The notes under the pieces: model-generated
The model's database searches: none
The model's input: only the letters and a program-made list of their open reading frames with translations
What the model was told of the DNA's origin: nothing
Made by a program: the position numbers and the translations under genes
In this document: piece by piece, positions 17,587 to 26,983 of the stretch
How the letters are laid out: the number at the start of each line of letters is the position of its first letter
Numbering within the stretch: the first letter of the stretch is position 1
DNA from: Erythrobacter sp. SG61-1L
GTDB taxonomy: Bacteria; Pseudomonadota; Alphaproteobacteria; Sphingomonadales; Sphingomonadaceae
NCBI RefSeq assembly: GCF_001305965.1
Contig: NZ_JXQC01000003.1
Span: 2,690,861 to 2,754,860 of the forward strand
DNA length: 64,000 bases
Direction of reading: 5' to 3'

Positions 17587-17960
17587 CCGAAGAGGATTTC
17601 CGCAGCTATGTCGCCGCGTTCAACGCGAGTGATTTCGACGGGTTCGGCCATTTCTATGCCGACGACGTAATCTTCGAACTGGGCGGCATGAAGCGGATCG
17701 ACGGGCGCGAGGCCATTCTGGACTTCTACCGCGAGGTGAAGGCCCGCATCACCGAGATCGTCACGCCGCTGGACGTGATCGTCACCCCCACGCGCATCGC
17801 CATGCATTGCCGCACCACCTTCGAGACGTTCAGGGACTGGCCGGATTGCGAAATCTGGCCGACCCGCGCCGGGGACAAGCGCGTGGTGGAAACCATCGCC
17901 ATGTATGAAGTGGACGGCGATCATTTCACCCATATTCGCGGTGCGCGTTTCAAGCCTTAA
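17583..17960 (+). CDS. NTF2-like/SnoaL-like family protein
   Basis: 125-residue single-domain protein with the NTF2-like cone fold pattern: an N-terminal helix (EEDFRSYVAAFNASDFDGFGHFYADDVIFELGG split across the first 35 residues), then RIDGREAILDFY, and beta strands ending in HFTHIRGARF. Members are isomerases, binding proteins or of unknown role, and the pocket residues do not decide which. The GTG start overlaps the panC stop (GTGA), so it is co-translated with panC, but a link to pantothenate synthesis is not shown. Confidence 0.82.
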   Translation: MTEEDFRSYVAAFNASDFDGFGHFYADDVIFELGGMKRIDGREAILDFYREVKARITEIVTPLDVIVTPTRIAMHCRTTFETFRDWPDCEIWPTRAGDKRVVETIAMYEVDGDHFTHIRGARFKP

Positions 17961-17975
17961 GGAAAGGCCATTCCC

Positions 17976-18257
17976 TTGCTTCGATTGTTCCGCATGGTCG
18001 CGCTGGCCGAAGGCGTCAGCACGCTGCTGCTGTTCCTGGTGGCGATGCCGCTGAAATATATGTTCGACCAGCCCGGCCTGATCCGCCCGGTCGGCTGGGC
18101 GCATGGCGTATTGTTCCTGTCCTATATCGTGGCGATGGTGCCGGGCCTGTGGGGCAGGAAGGCGGGGCTGCTCGGCTGGCTGCGCACTTTCATCGCGGCG
18201 CTGTTTCCCTTCGGCACCTTTCTCAATGACGGGTTCCTGAAGCGCCTTGAACGTTAG
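17976..18257 (+). CDS. DUF3817 small membrane protein
   Basis: 93 residues with three hydrophobic segments, of the DUF3817 type seen alone or fused to transporters. The family landmarks AEGVSTLLLF and PVGWAHGVLF are present. The start is TTG at 17976, supported by AAGGAAAGG upstream; no ATG gives the family N-terminus. Function unknown. Its TAG overlaps the stop of the converging O-antigen ligase gene by four bases. Confidence 0.82.
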   Translation: MLRLFRMVALAEGVSTLLLFLVAMPLKYMFDQPGLIRPVGWAHGVLFLSYIVAMVPGLWGRKAGLLGWLRTFIAALFPFGTFLNDGFLKRLER

Positions 18258-19636
18258 GGGCGATCTTGCCGGTCGCGCGGCGGCCTTGCCAGCATGGCCA
18301 CGGCCAGCGCGGCAAGGCAGGCCAGCGACAGGGACCGCAGCGGATAATCGACGAGCGAATGCGCCGCGATCACCGCGAGCACGGCCATGCCGAAAGCGAT
18401 CTGGACCCGGTCCTGCCGTTCCCTGCGCCAGGCGCGAACGGCCATGAACAGCACCAGCAGAGCCGTCAGGGCCAAGGCGGCGATCCCGAAAACGCCCGCT
18501 TCGAGCGCCAACTCGAGATAATCATTATGGGCCCGGTTGGGCATGCCCGCATCGACAGCCTCAAGCGGTTCCAGCGCGACAAATGTGGGAACGAAAGTGC
18601 CCATGCCCGATCCGAAGGGCCAATATTGACAGACGGCGTAGAGCGTATCGCGCCATAGCCCTTCGCGCCCATCGCCTGCGATCCGGTCGAACCGCCCTGC
18701 CACCTGCTGCAACGCCAGATTATGCCGCAGCAGGAATAAGCCCCCAAGGATGACTGCAAGGGCACCCCCGGCGATTACCGGCAAGCGCCGGTTCCACGCC
18801 TTGCGCGGATCGAGCGCAAGGATAGCCCATGCCGCGATCCCGACCGGCAGGATCAGCGCAATGCCCGTGCGCGACGCTGTGAAAATGCTGGCAAGCACGA
18901 GCAGCAGGGCAGCGCCTGCGAGCCACCAGACCCGCTGTCCGGCAGCCTCCCGCTTCGGCTGGCCTTTTTCCGACTGGTGCCCTGCCGCATATGCGGCAAG
19001 CGCCAGCATCCCGATCAGCAGTATGTCGGCAGTCGCGTTGCGGTTGGCCTGAAAGCCGACCAGAGTGGCGTGGCTGGCGCTGTAGAACCGAAAGGCCCGC
19101 CCGCCTGCACTGATCTGGAATGCGCCGATCAACGCGGATGCGAGCGCCATCAGCAGGATAGCGGCCAGCAATATGCGGCGTTGCCGGCGCTGGAGCGCGC
19201 CAGCCATCAGCATCAGCGTAAGGGGCGGGACCAGGGATAGCAGGCTGGCCAGCGTGCGCGGCGGCGACATGGAAAGCGGGCGCCAGCTGTCCTCCTCTCC
19301 AACCAGAGCAAGCGCGGCAGCCTGCGCCTCTCGGCCCGGCAGTGCCTGCCAAATATCCGGCGGAAGCGGCACGAGCTGCAAGGCAGGAACAGCGATGGCG
19401 AGCGCCGCGATGGTCCATAGAGCAGGGTCAGTTGGCAGGCGGACCGGGCCAGGCAACCATATCCATGCCAGCATGGTCAGGCCCGCAAGCAGTTCGAGGG
19501 AGAGTTCCGGCAGCGGGCTGGGCGTGCCGCCACCGCCCAGCAGGAACGCCATGATCAGCAGAATCACGGCGGGCGTCAAATGGTGCCGGGACGGATCGAG
19601 AGCCTGAAAGAGCCGCGTCAAAACCTCGCACCCCAT
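18254..19636 (-). CDS. O-antigen ligase/Wzy-type membrane protein
   Basis: 460-residue polytopic inner-membrane protein with about eleven hydrophobic segments and a large periplasmic loop before the last third, the layout of the Wzy_C (O-antigen ligase) family. The signature region FGSGMGTFVPTF...NRAHNDYLELALEAG, at about residues 345-385, contains the HNDYLE motif seen in this family. These enzymes transfer undecaprenyl-linked glycan to lipid A core or polymerise repeat units. There are no polysaccharide genes beside it here; pgmG and wecC are elsewhere in the window. Whether it is a ligase or polymerase cannot be told from sequence. Confidence 0.85.
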   Translation of the reverse strand: MGCEVLTRLFQALDPSRHHLTPAVILLIMAFLLGGGGTPSPLPELSLELLAGLTMLAWIWLPGPVRLPTDPALWTIAALAIAVPALQLVPLPPDIWQALPGREAQAAALALVGEEDSWRPLSMSPPRTLASLLSLVPPLTLMLMAGALQRRQRRILLAAILLMALASALIGAFQISAGGRAFRFYSASHATLVGFQANRNATADILLIGMLALAAYAAGHQSEKGQPKREAAGQRVWWLAGAALLLVLASIFTASRTGIALILPVGIAAWAILALDPRKAWNRRLPVIAGGALAVILGGLFLLRHNLALQQVAGRFDRIAGDGREGLWRDTLYAVCQYWPFGSGMGTFVPTFVALEPLEAVDAGMPNRAHNDYLELALEAGVFGIAALALTALLVLFMAVRAWRRERQDRVQIAFGMAVLAVIAAHSLVDYPLRSLSLACLAALAVAMLARPPRDRQDRP

Positions 19637-19759
19637 GATTGCTCGGAAACGTCAGCCATCAACGCATAGTCCGCCCTAACAGAGCGTCAACGCATGACGA
19701 TGGTTTTCGCGGTGAAGCGATTCACTGCTTCGATCAGGGGCGGAAATTCTGGAAAAGGC

Positions 19760-19833
19760 TGGAGCGGGTAGCGGGAATCGAACCCGCCTAACTAGCTTGG
19801 AAGGCTAGGGCTTTACCACTAAGCTATACCCGC
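19760..19833 (-). tRNA. tRNA-Gly (TCC anticodon)
   Basis: The minus strand folds into a complete cloverleaf with a 7-base-pair acceptor stem (GCGGGTA / TACCCGC), anticodon loop CTTCCAA with TCC, the GTTCGATTC T-arm, and an encoded CCA tail (19760-19762). It reads glycine GGA/GGG codons. Confidence 0.97.
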
Positions 19834-19929
19834 CCGTTCCAGTGGCGCTGCACTGCCATTGCGGGGTATGTTCAGTCAATAGCGGCGTTTGCAGGGCGAC
19901 CATTCCTGCAGGTCCGCAATCAGTGCAGG

Positions 19930-20466
19930 TCAGTGACCTTCGAATTCCATCAGCGCTTCGACTTCGATGCCGTTGTCGCGCAGCAATTGCGCCCCGCCCA
20001 GTTCGGGCAGATCGATCACAAACAGGGCACGGTCCACCACGGCACCGGCCTGGCGCAGCAGCCTGGCGGCGGCCAGCGCGGTGCCGCCGGTTGCGATCAG
20101 ATCATCCACGATGATTACCGGTTCACCCGGCTGGATCAGCGTTGGATCGATCTCGAGCCGAGCCTCGCCATATTCCAGCGCATAGTCGATGCCGATGGTC
20201 GGCACCGGCAGTTTGCCGGCCTTGCGCACGGGCACGAAGCCCAGCATCAGTAAGGAAGCCACGGCGGCGCCAAAGATGAAACCACGCGCCTCAAGCCCTG
20301 CAATGGCGCCTGCTCCAACCGCATTGGCGCGCTTGGCGATATGCTCCACCGAGGCTGTCAGGCCCTTGCCGTCCGCCAGTAGGGTGGTGATGTCCCGGAA
20401 CAGGATTCCTTCCTTGGGGAAGTCCGGCACGGTGCGGATCAGGGACTTGAGTTCATCGGTCGTCAT
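19930..20466 (-). CDS. apt: Adenine phosphoribosyltransferase
   Basis: Salvages adenine to AMP using PRPP. The start is the ATG of MTTDELKSLI, 178 residues, with AAGGGG upstream; the frame extends further only as shadow. The PRPP loop VIIVDDLIATGGTA is near residues 115-128. The N-terminal FPKEGILFRDIT is typical of the family, and GLEARGFIFG is the dinucleotide loop. It lies directly behind the terminator of the petABC operon, so little space remains for a promoter of its own. Confidence 0.96.
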   Translation of the reverse strand: MTTDELKSLIRTVPDFPKEGILFRDITTLLADGKGLTASVEHIAKRANAVGAGAIAGLEARGFIFGAAVASLLMLGFVPVRKAGKLPVPTIGIDYALEYGEARLEIDPTLIQPGEPVIIVDDLIATGGTALAAARLLRQAGAVVDRALFVIDLPELGGAQLLRDNGIEVEALMEFEGH

Positions 20467-20494
20467 GCAAATCCCCTTCGGGCGCTGGCGGGCC

Positions 20495-20533
20495 AAATAA
20501 AACGCCCCTCGCATCAGGGGATGGAGGGGCGTT
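20495..20533 (-). terminator. Terminator of the petABC operon
   Basis: A perfect 10-base-pair stem (aacgcccctc / gaggggcgtt, 20501-20510 with 20524-20533) is followed on the minus strand by TTTTATTT. It lies between petC and apt. Confidence 0.88.
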
Positions 20534-20560
20534 CGGATATTCAGTTCTGTCTTACCGGAC

Positions 20561-21403
20561 TCAGTGCTTGGCTTTCTTCTCAGCCCAGATGTTCCGGTAG
20601 GCAAGATAGGCAAGCACGGTGGCGAAGAGCAGGAAGCCCAGCACCGGCCAGCCGGTCTGCTTGCGCTTGTCGAGAGTTGGTTCGGCCGTCCAGGTAAGGA
20701 AAGCAGAGACGTCCTTGGCCATGGCATCGACCGTGTCGGGCGAGCCGTCAGCAAAGGTGACCTGACCATCCGTCAGCGGCGGAGCCATCGCGAGGTTGAG
20801 GTTCGCGAAATACGGATTGTAGTGCAGGCCGTTCGGCGTCTTGGAATCCGGGAACTTCTTGATCAGTTCCGCAGGCTGGTTCTGGAAGCCGGTCAGCAGC
20901 GAATAGACATAGGCAGCACCGTCATGACGGGCCTTGGTCATCAGCGAGAGATCCGGCGGAACCGCATTGTTATTGGCAGCGCGCGCGGCGATGTCGTTCG
21001 GATAGGGCGACGGGAAGAAGTCCGTCGGCAGACCCGGACGAGTGGTCGCCTCGCCGGTGTTCGGGTCAACGCCCGGCACCTGCTTGCTGGCGGCAATCGC
21101 CTTCACTTCGGCTTCGGTATAGCCCAGCTGCTCAAGATCGCGGAACGCGACATACTTGAGCGAGTGGCAGGCCGAGCAGACTTCGCTGTAGACCTGGAAG
21201 CCGCGCTGGAGCTGCTGCTTGTCGAAACGGCCGAAGGGGCCATCGCTGGCAAGGTGCAGTTCCTTGGGCGTCTTGTGGAACTCGTGTTCGGCGGTCGGCG
21301 CGGCCGGCTCGGTGATCGCGGTGTAAGCGCCGCTGACGAATGCAGCGAGCACGGACAGCACGAAGAACAGGCCGACGGCGACGGATGCGATGAGGCGGTT
21401 CAT
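20561..21403 (-). CDS. petC: Cytochrome c1 of the bc1 complex
   Basis: Haem-c subunit of ubiquinol-cytochrome c reductase, carrying electrons from the Rieske centre to cytochrome c. The product has 280 residues. An N-terminal hydrophobic export segment is at 1-30, the haem site CSACH at 76-80, and the axial Met is probably in PDLSLM near 160. The C-terminal membrane anchor is at about 250-270, followed by a basic tail. It is the third gene of the petABC operon, 27 bases after petB. Confidence 0.96.
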   Translation of the reverse strand: MNRLIASVAVGLFFVLSVLAAFVSGAYTAITEPAAPTAEHEFHKTPKELHLASDGPFGRFDKQQLQRGFQVYSEVCSACHSLKYVAFRDLEQLGYTEAEVKAIAASKQVPGVDPNTGEATTRPGLPTDFFPSPYPNDIAARAANNNAVPPDLSLMTKARHDGAAYVYSLLTGFQNQPAELIKKFPDSKTPNGLHYNPYFANLNLAMAPPLTDGQVTFADGSPDTVDAMAKDVSAFLTWTAEPTLDKRKQTGWPVLGFLLFATVLAYLAYRNIWAEKKAKH

Positions 21404-21430
21404 GTGTCGTTTTCCCTCGGGACTGTTCGC

Positions 21431-22711
21431 TTAGCTCTTCGCAGCCAGCTTCGCATCGTCATCCGATCCGAGCACCGCCTCGGTGATCGAGAAGGGCAGC
21501 GGCTTGGGCTTTTCCATCAAAGCGACAAGCGGAAGAACGATGAGGAAGTGGAGGAAGTAGTAGGCCGTGGCGATCTGGCTCATCATCACATAGGGCTCTG
21601 CAGCCGGCGCGCCGCCGCAATAGAACAGCACGGCCATGTCGATGACGAGGATCCAGAAGAACTTCTTGAACACCGGGCGGTAGTGGCCCGAGCGCACCGG
21701 CGAGTTGTCCAGCCAGGGCAGGAAGAACCACACCAGGATCGCCGCGAACATCGCCAGCACGCCCATCAGCTTTGCGGGAATGAAGAAGATGTCGAAGGTG
21801 AAGGCGCGCAGGATCGCGTAGAACGGCCAGAAGTACCATTCGGGCACGATGTGCGCCGGCGTGGAGAGCGGGTTCGCCGGGATATAATTATCCGGGTGGC
21901 CCAGCTGGTTCGGCATGAAGAACAGGAAGGCGCAATAGATCAGCAGGAACACGCCCAGCCCGAAACCGTCCTTCGCCGTGTAATACGGGTGGAAGGGCAC
22001 GGTGTCGCTTTCGCTCTTCACTTCTACGCCCGTGGGGTTCGACGAACCCGGGATGTGGAGCGCCCAGATGTGCAGGATCACGACGCCCGCGATCACGAAG
22101 GGCAGCAGGAAGTGCAGCGAGAAGAAGCGGTTCAGCGCGGCATTGTCAGGGGCGAAGCCGCCCAGCAGCCAGGTCTGCAGCGGTTCGCCGACGACCGGAA
22201 TCGCGCCGAACAGGCCGGTGATCACCTTGGCGCCCCAGAAGCTCATCTGGCCCCAGGGAAGCACGTAGCCCATGAAGGCCGTGGCCATCATCAGCAGGAA
22301 GATCACGACGCCCAGCAGCCAGATCATTTCGCGCGGCGCCTTGTAGGAGCCGAAATAGAAACCGCGGAAGATGTGGAGATAGACGACCACGAAGAAGGCC
22401 GAGGCCCCGTTCGCGTGCGCATAACGCAGCATCCAGCCCCAGTTGACGTCGCGCATGATGTGCTCGGTCGAGGCGAAGGCAACGCCCGCATTGGCTGCAT
22501 AATGCATCGCCAGGATCACGCCCGTGACGATCTGCAGCATGAGGCAGAAGCCGGCGAGAACGCCGAAGTTCCACATGTAGTTGAGGTTGCGCGGAACCGG
22601 ATAGCCGGCACCGACTGCATTATAGACGAGACGCGGCAAAGGCAGCTTCTCGTCCATCCACTTCATCACGGGATGCGACGGGGTGTAATGGTTTGCCCAG
22701 GGAAAGCTCAT
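21431..22711 (-). CDS. petB: Cytochrome b of the bc1 complex
   Basis: The two-haem membrane core of complex III. The 426-residue protein has about eight transmembrane helices. The His ligands lie in MHYAANAG and RYAHANG in the second helix and in two downstream His of the fourth ([21 protein letters not shown]). The Qo-site PEWY is present at about residue 285. The full length includes both the N-terminal cytb_N and C-terminal cytb_C domains, as in mitochondrial cytochrome b. It sits 17 bases after petA. Confidence 0.97.
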   Translation of the reverse strand: MSFPWANHYTPSHPVMKWMDEKLPLPRLVYNAVGAGYPVPRNLNYMWNFGVLAGFCLMLQIVTGVILAMHYAANAGVAFASTEHIMRDVNWGWMLRYAHANGASAFFVVVYLHIFRGFYFGSYKAPREMIWLLGVVIFLLMMATAFMGYVLPWGQMSFWGAKVITGLFGAIPVVGEPLQTWLLGGFAPDNAALNRFFSLHFLLPFVIAGVVILHIWALHIPGSSNPTGVEVKSESDTVPFHPYYTAKDGFGLGVFLLIYCAFLFFMPNQLGHPDNYIPANPLSTPAHIVPEWYFWPFYAILRAFTFDIFFIPAKLMGVLAMFAAILVWFFLPWLDNSPVRSGHYRPVFKKFFWILVIDMAVLFYCGGAPAAEPYVMMSQIATAYYFLHFLIVLPLVALMEKPKPLPFSITEAVLGSDDDAKLAAKS

Positions 22712-22728
22712 GATCTCTCTCTTTCGCC

Positions 22729-23304
22729 TCAGCCGATCTTCACGACAGTGTCGGAGGTGAATTCATATTCCGGCACTTCCAGATTCTTGGGAGCCGGACC
22801 TTTGCGGATGCGAGCCGCGGTATCGTAGTGCGAACCGTGACAGGGGCAGAAATAGCCGCCAAACTCGCCCTTCACTTCGCCTTCAGCGGCGCCCAGCGGC
22901 ACACAGCCGAGGTGGGTGCAGACACCCATGGTGATGAGCCAGTTTTCCTTGCCCGGCTTGGTACGCTCGTCAAGCGTCTGGGGATCGCGCAGGCTTGCGG
23001 TGTCGACCGCATTTGCCTCGGCGATTTCCTTCGCCGTGAGGTTACGGATGAAAAGCGGCTGCTTGCGGAAAATCGCCTTGATCGCCTGACCCGGCTGGAT
23101 CGCGCTGACGTCGACCTCGGTCGAGCTTTCTGCCAGCACGTCCTTCGACGGAGCCATCTGGCTGATCAGGGGAACGAGCGTTGCGATGCCGCCCACGCCA
23201 GCGGCACCGACTGCCGCGATATTGATGAAGTCCCGGCGCCGGATGCCTTCACCTTCCGTCCCGGCGATCGTTGCCGGGTCTGCGGTGCCAGTCGTATCTG
23301 CCAT
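22729..23304 (-). CDS. petA: Rieske iron-sulfur subunit of the bc1 complex
   Basis: 191 residues from the ATG at 23304; a TTG one codon earlier is also open. The N-terminus carries the twin-arginine motif RRRDFIN followed by a hydrophobic anchor (about 27-47), consistent with Tat export of a folded cluster protein. The [2Fe-2S] ligands are in CTHLGC (129-134) and CPCHGS (153-158), with the disulfide Cys pair included. First gene of petABC. A GC-rich hairpin lies 27 bases upstream of the start. Confidence 0.97.
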   Translation of the reverse strand: MADTTGTADPATIAGTEGEGIRRRDFINIAAVGAAGVGGIATLVPLISQMAPSKDVLAESSTEVDVSAIQPGQAIKAIFRKQPLFIRNLTAKEIAEANAVDTASLRDPQTLDERTKPGKENWLITMGVCTHLGCVPLGAAEGEVKGEFGGYFCPCHGSHYDTAARIRKGPAPKNLEVPEYEFTSDTVVKIG

Positions 23305-23330
23305 CAACCTTGCCTTGCCTGTCGGCCGTA

Positions 23331-23350
23331 CCGGCGGAGCTTACCGCCGG
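23331..23350. promoter_or_regulatory. Hairpin in the petA leader region
   Basis: Perfect 7-base inverted repeat ccggcgg-agctta-ccgccgg, 27 bases before the petA start codon. It has no T-tract, so it is not a simple terminator; it may be an operator or an mRNA 5' stabiliser. Confidence 0.35.
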
Positions 23351-23513
23351 CAAAGCCGGGAAAATCAACAAAAGTCGCGCGTTCAGGAAGCCCCCGCCGC
23401 AAGCGTTGGGCACAGGTCTAGCGCCTGCTGCCAATGCCGACTTGGGCGGGCTGATAGACGAGAGGCGCCCCTATGCCAACAGGCATTTTGGCGGTTTTGC
23501 GACCCTCTTGCAG

Positions 23514-24293
23514 CTAGATCGAAAAAGGTAGGCCGATCAGCGAGAATTGGCGCCCGTAATTGGGCTCTGCGCGATGGGTGGAGCGGCGGAAGGAGAAGAA
23601 GCGCTCTTCCAGCGCATAAGTATCGAGGCCCAGCCCCTCCACCTGCCCGATACCGGCAGCCTCAAGCCTGGCCGCAACATAGGATTCCAGGGCGAACTGG
23701 AAGTGGCCTAGCATACCGGAAACGAAGAAGCGCGAATCCTGCGGAGTGAAGTTGGCTCGGAAATCCTCGCCCACTTCGTAGCTTGCCTGCGCGATGCAAG
23801 GGCCGATGGCTGCCGCGATGCGATCCCGCCGGGCGCCCAGCGCCTCCATTGCCTCGATCGTCGCTTCGGCCACCCCACCATGCGCGCCGCGCCATCCGGC
23901 ATGGGCCGCGCCGATCACCCCCACTTCGCGATCCGCGAAGAGAATCGGGGCACAATCCGCCGTGACGATGCCGATCAGCGTACCGGGACGGGCCGTGACT
24001 AGCGCATCGGCAGTGGGCCGCCGGGTATCGTCCCACGGTTCCTCGACCGTCACGCAGATGGCCGAATGGACCTGGTGGACGGCCACCAGCGGCGCACCGG
24101 GCAAGACGGCTTCGCCCGCGCGGTGCCGATTCTGTGCCACAGCCTCCGGATCGTCCCCCGCGCCGAAGCCCACGTTCAGCCCGGCGACCAGCCCGGTGGA
24201 GACCCCGCCCCGACGCCCCAGAAAGCCGTGTGGAAGGCCCTCCAGCACTCCGGCGCGGTTCACCTCCACGGCTTCGGGCGCGGAATCAGCCAA
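23514..24293 (-). CDS. pgeF: Peptidoglycan editing factor PgeF (YfiH/DUF152 family)
   Basis: Multicopper-oxidase-like fold enzyme; the E. coli member removes misincorporated L-Ser from peptidoglycan precursors, and older annotations call it polyphenol oxidase or laccase. The product has 259 residues. The metal-site residues are in HQVHS (about 86-90), TADCAP (about 125-130) and AHAGWRG (about 149-155). The terminal part includes the usual GLDTY and FFSFRR blocks. It overlaps the pepN stop by 8 bases, so the two form a transcription unit. Confidence 0.93.
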   Translation of the reverse strand: MADSAPEAVEVNRAGVLEGLPHGFLGRRGGVSTGLVAGLNVGFGAGDDPEAVAQNRHRAGEAVLPGAPLVAVHQVHSAICVTVEEPWDDTRRPTADALVTARPGTLIGIVTADCAPILFADREVGVIGAAHAGWRGAHGGVAEATIEAMEALGARRDRIAAAIGPCIAQASYEVGEDFRANFTPQDSRFFVSGMLGHFQFALESYVAARLEAAGIGQVEGLGLDTYALEERFFSFRRSTHRAEPNYGRQFSLIGLPFSI

Positions 24294-26931
24294 GGCTTTT
24301 CGTCACCTGCTCGTAAGTATCGGCCGAAAGATTCGGCGAGGCCGCGATCCGTTCCAGTTCGCCGCGCATCATCTCCGCCCGCTTCGGTTCGATCCGGCGC
24401 CAGCGGCCCAGCGGCGGAACGAAACGCGCCGCCGTCTGTGCATTGAGCGGGTCGAGTGCGAGAATCAGGTCCGCGATCATGCGATAGCCCTCGCCATCCG
24501 CCGCGTGGAACGCATGCGGATTCACTGCGAAGGCCATATAGAGCGAGCGCACACGGTTCGGATTCTTGAGCGTGAAGTCCTGGTGCTGTGCCAGCGCCTT
24601 CACATGTTCGAGCGCCTGCGGGTGGAGCGACTGCGCCTGCAGCGAGAACCACTTGTCGATCACCAGCGCATTGCCGGCGTAACGCGCGTGGAAATCGGCC
24701 AGCAATTCTGACCGCACATTTGCACTTTGGGGCGTTTCCAGCCCGGCCAGCACCATCAGCGCACCCTGCCGGTCGGTCATATTGTCCGCCGCGCGATATT
24801 GTGCCGCCGCCAGTTCGGCTGCCTTTTCGGGCGCGGCGGCCGCAAGATAGACCAGCGCCTGCGTCTTCACCTTGCGCGCACCGCGTGCCTCGGCCTCGAG
24901 GCTGTAGGGCACGGCAGAGGCGCGGGCGTGGAGCGCAGTGAGTTCCGCCTCCAGCTGAGCGCCGAGCCAGGCCTTCAGCCCTTCCCGCTCGCCATGGACG
25001 GCAGCCGGATCGGAAACCAGCATCTGTTCGGAAAGATAGGTCTGGCTGGGCAGCAGCATCAATTCGCCGCGCATCAGATCGTCCAGCGCCGAATCGGTGA
25101 GGACGGCTTTCAGCGCAGTGGCAATCGCTTCGCGCCCGGCCGCGCGCGCCGCATCGTCCAGCGTACCGCCCAGAACCGCGGTGAGGTGGCCCACGGTAAG
25201 TTCCTGCATCGCCTCATAGCGAGCGAAGGGATCGTCATCCTGCGCGGCAAGGAAGACGAGATCGTCATGGCTCATTTCGCGCTCGATCGAAACCGGGGCG
25301 GAAAAGCCGCGATTGATCGACAGCACCGGCGCTTCGCTGAAACCGCTGAAAGTGAAGCTGGCCTGCGCATCTTTCAGCACCACCAGTTCCTCGCCCCGAT
25401 GAGCGCCGCTTGCCCGGTCGAACAGAGCCAGGCGCAGCGGGATAACCATCGGCTGCTTCACCTTCTGGCCGGGCGTGGCGGGCACGATCTGGCTGAGGTG
25501 CAGCGTGGAAGTATCGCCCGCATGGTCCAGCCGCACCGTCACCTTGGGCGTGCCGGCCTGCGAATACCAGAGGCGGAACTGCGCGAGGTCCAGCCCGGCG
25601 CCTTCCTCGATCGCCTTGACGAAATCCTCGCAGGTCGCGGCTTCGCCATCGTGGCGGTCGAAATAGAGGTCGCTGCCCTGCCGGAACCGTTCCGGCCCCG
25701 CCATGGTGCGCATCATGCGGATGACTTCCGCGCCCTTGTTATAGACGGTGGCGGTGTAGAAATTAGAGATTTCCTGATAGGAATCCGGTCGGATCGGGTG
25801 CGCCAGCGGGCCGGAATCCTCCGGGAACTGGGCCGCGCGCAGCACGCGCACATCCTCGATCCGCTTCACCGCCTCGGAACCCATGTCCTGGCTGAAAAGC
25901 TGGTCGCGCAGCACGGTGAAGCCCTCTTTCAGCGAGAGCTGGAACCAGTCGCGGCAGGTCACGCGATTGCCCGACCAATTATGGAAATATTCGTGGGCGA
26001 TCACGCTTTCGATGCCGTCATAATCGGCGTCGGTCGCGGTTTCGGGGTCTGCCAGCACATAGCGCGTGTTGAAGACGTTGAGGCCCTTGTTCTCCATCGC
26101 GCCCATGTTGAAATCGCTGACGGCGACGATGTTGAACAGGTCTAGATCATATTCGCGGCCGAAGACCTGCTCGTCCCACTTCATGCTCTTGATGAGGGAG
26201 CGCATGGCATGATCCGTCCGGTCGAGATCACCGGGGCGAACCCAGATATTCAGTTCGACTTCGCGCCCGCTCATGGTGGTGAAGCTGCTGCGATTGGAAA
26301 CCAGATCGCCCGCCACCAACGCGAAGAGATAGCAGGGCTTGGGCCAGGGATCGTGCCATTCGGCCCAATGGGTGCCATCCGCATTCTCGCCTGCGGCTTC
26401 GCGGTTGCCGTTGGAAAGCAGCACGGGAAAAGCGGCCTTTTCCCCCGCCATGCGCACGCGATAGGTGCTGAGCACGTCCGGACGGTCGGGGAAAAAGGTG
26501 ATGCGGCGGAAGCCTTCCGCCTCGCACTGGGTGCACAGCATGCCGTTTGAAGCATAGAGGCCCATCAGCTGAGTGTTCTGTGCGGGATCGATCTCGGTGA
26601 CGATTTCCAGCGAGTGCGCGTCGCCCGGCAGGGCGATCAGCAGGTCGCCGCGTTCCAGCCGCCAGCTGTTCACTGCCTCGCCATCCACCCGGACTTCCAG
26701 AGGAGCAAGCCCGTCGCCATTCAGGCGGATCGTCCCATCATTTGCCGCCGCGGGATTGGCCGCCACTTTCAGCGTAGCCTGCACCCGGGTCTTTTCCAGG
26801 CCCAGCGCGAAATCCAGCGCCACTTCCGGCACCAGCCATGCGGGCGGAACATATTCCTCGCGCAGGACGACAATGGGGGCATGGGGCGTTTCGGCCGCGT
26901 CGGCCATCTCGGGATTGGTCACGATATCCAT
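24286..26931 (-). CDS. pepN: Aminopeptidase N (M1 zinc metallopeptidase)
   Basis: Cytoplasmic broad-specificity aminopeptidase, 881 residues from the ATG of MDIVTNPEM; an earlier in-frame ATG exists but overlaps the divergent gene. The exopeptidase motif GAMEN is at 277-281. The zinc site HEYFH is at 313-317, with the third ligand Glu at 336, exactly 18 residues on, as in the family. The length matches E. coli PepN-type enzymes with four domains. It is transcribed ahead of pgeF and is divergent from the SDR gene, with about 50 bases between starts. Confidence 0.96.
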   Translation of the reverse strand: MDIVTNPEMADAAETPHAPIVVLREEYVPPAWLVPEVALDFALGLEKTRVQATLKVAANPAAANDGTIRLNGDGLAPLEVRVDGEAVNSWRLERGDLLIALPGDAHSLEIVTEIDPAQNTQLMGLYASNGMLCTQCEAEGFRRITFFPDRPDVLSTYRVRMAGEKAAFPVLLSNGNREAAGENADGTHWAEWHDPWPKPCYLFALVAGDLVSNRSSFTTMSGREVELNIWVRPGDLDRTDHAMRSLIKSMKWDEQVFGREYDLDLFNIVAVSDFNMGAMENKGLNVFNTRYVLADPETATDADYDGIESVIAHEYFHNWSGNRVTCRDWFQLSLKEGFTVLRDQLFSQDMGSEAVKRIEDVRVLRAAQFPEDSGPLAHPIRPDSYQEISNFYTATVYNKGAEVIRMMRTMAGPERFRQGSDLYFDRHDGEAATCEDFVKAIEEGAGLDLAQFRLWYSQAGTPKVTVRLDHAGDTSTLHLSQIVPATPGQKVKQPMVIPLRLALFDRASGAHRGEELVVLKDAQASFTFSGFSEAPVLSINRGFSAPVSIEREMSHDDLVFLAAQDDDPFARYEAMQELTVGHLTAVLGGTLDDAARAAGREAIATALKAVLTDSALDDLMRGELMLLPSQTYLSEQMLVSDPAAVHGEREGLKAWLGAQLEAELTALHARASAVPYSLEAEARGARKVKTQALVYLAAAAPEKAAELAAAQYRAADNMTDRQGALMVLAGLETPQSANVRSELLADFHARYAGNALVIDKWFSLQAQSLHPQALEHVKALAQHQDFTLKNPNRVRSLYMAFAVNPHAFHAADGEGYRMIADLILALDPLNAQTAARFVPPLGRWRRIEPKRAEMMRGELERIAASPNLSADTYEQVTKSLG

Positions 26932-26983
26932 GGCTTTGCACTTAAGTACTTTGCAGGCCGCATCCAATGGGTAGATTGGCGCC

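Noticed and set aside
20564-22828. 754-codon plus-strand frame opposite petC and petB
   Set aside because: It is wholly antisense to petC and petB, is rich in His, Arg and Glu as shadow frames in high-GC DNA are, and has no family likeness.
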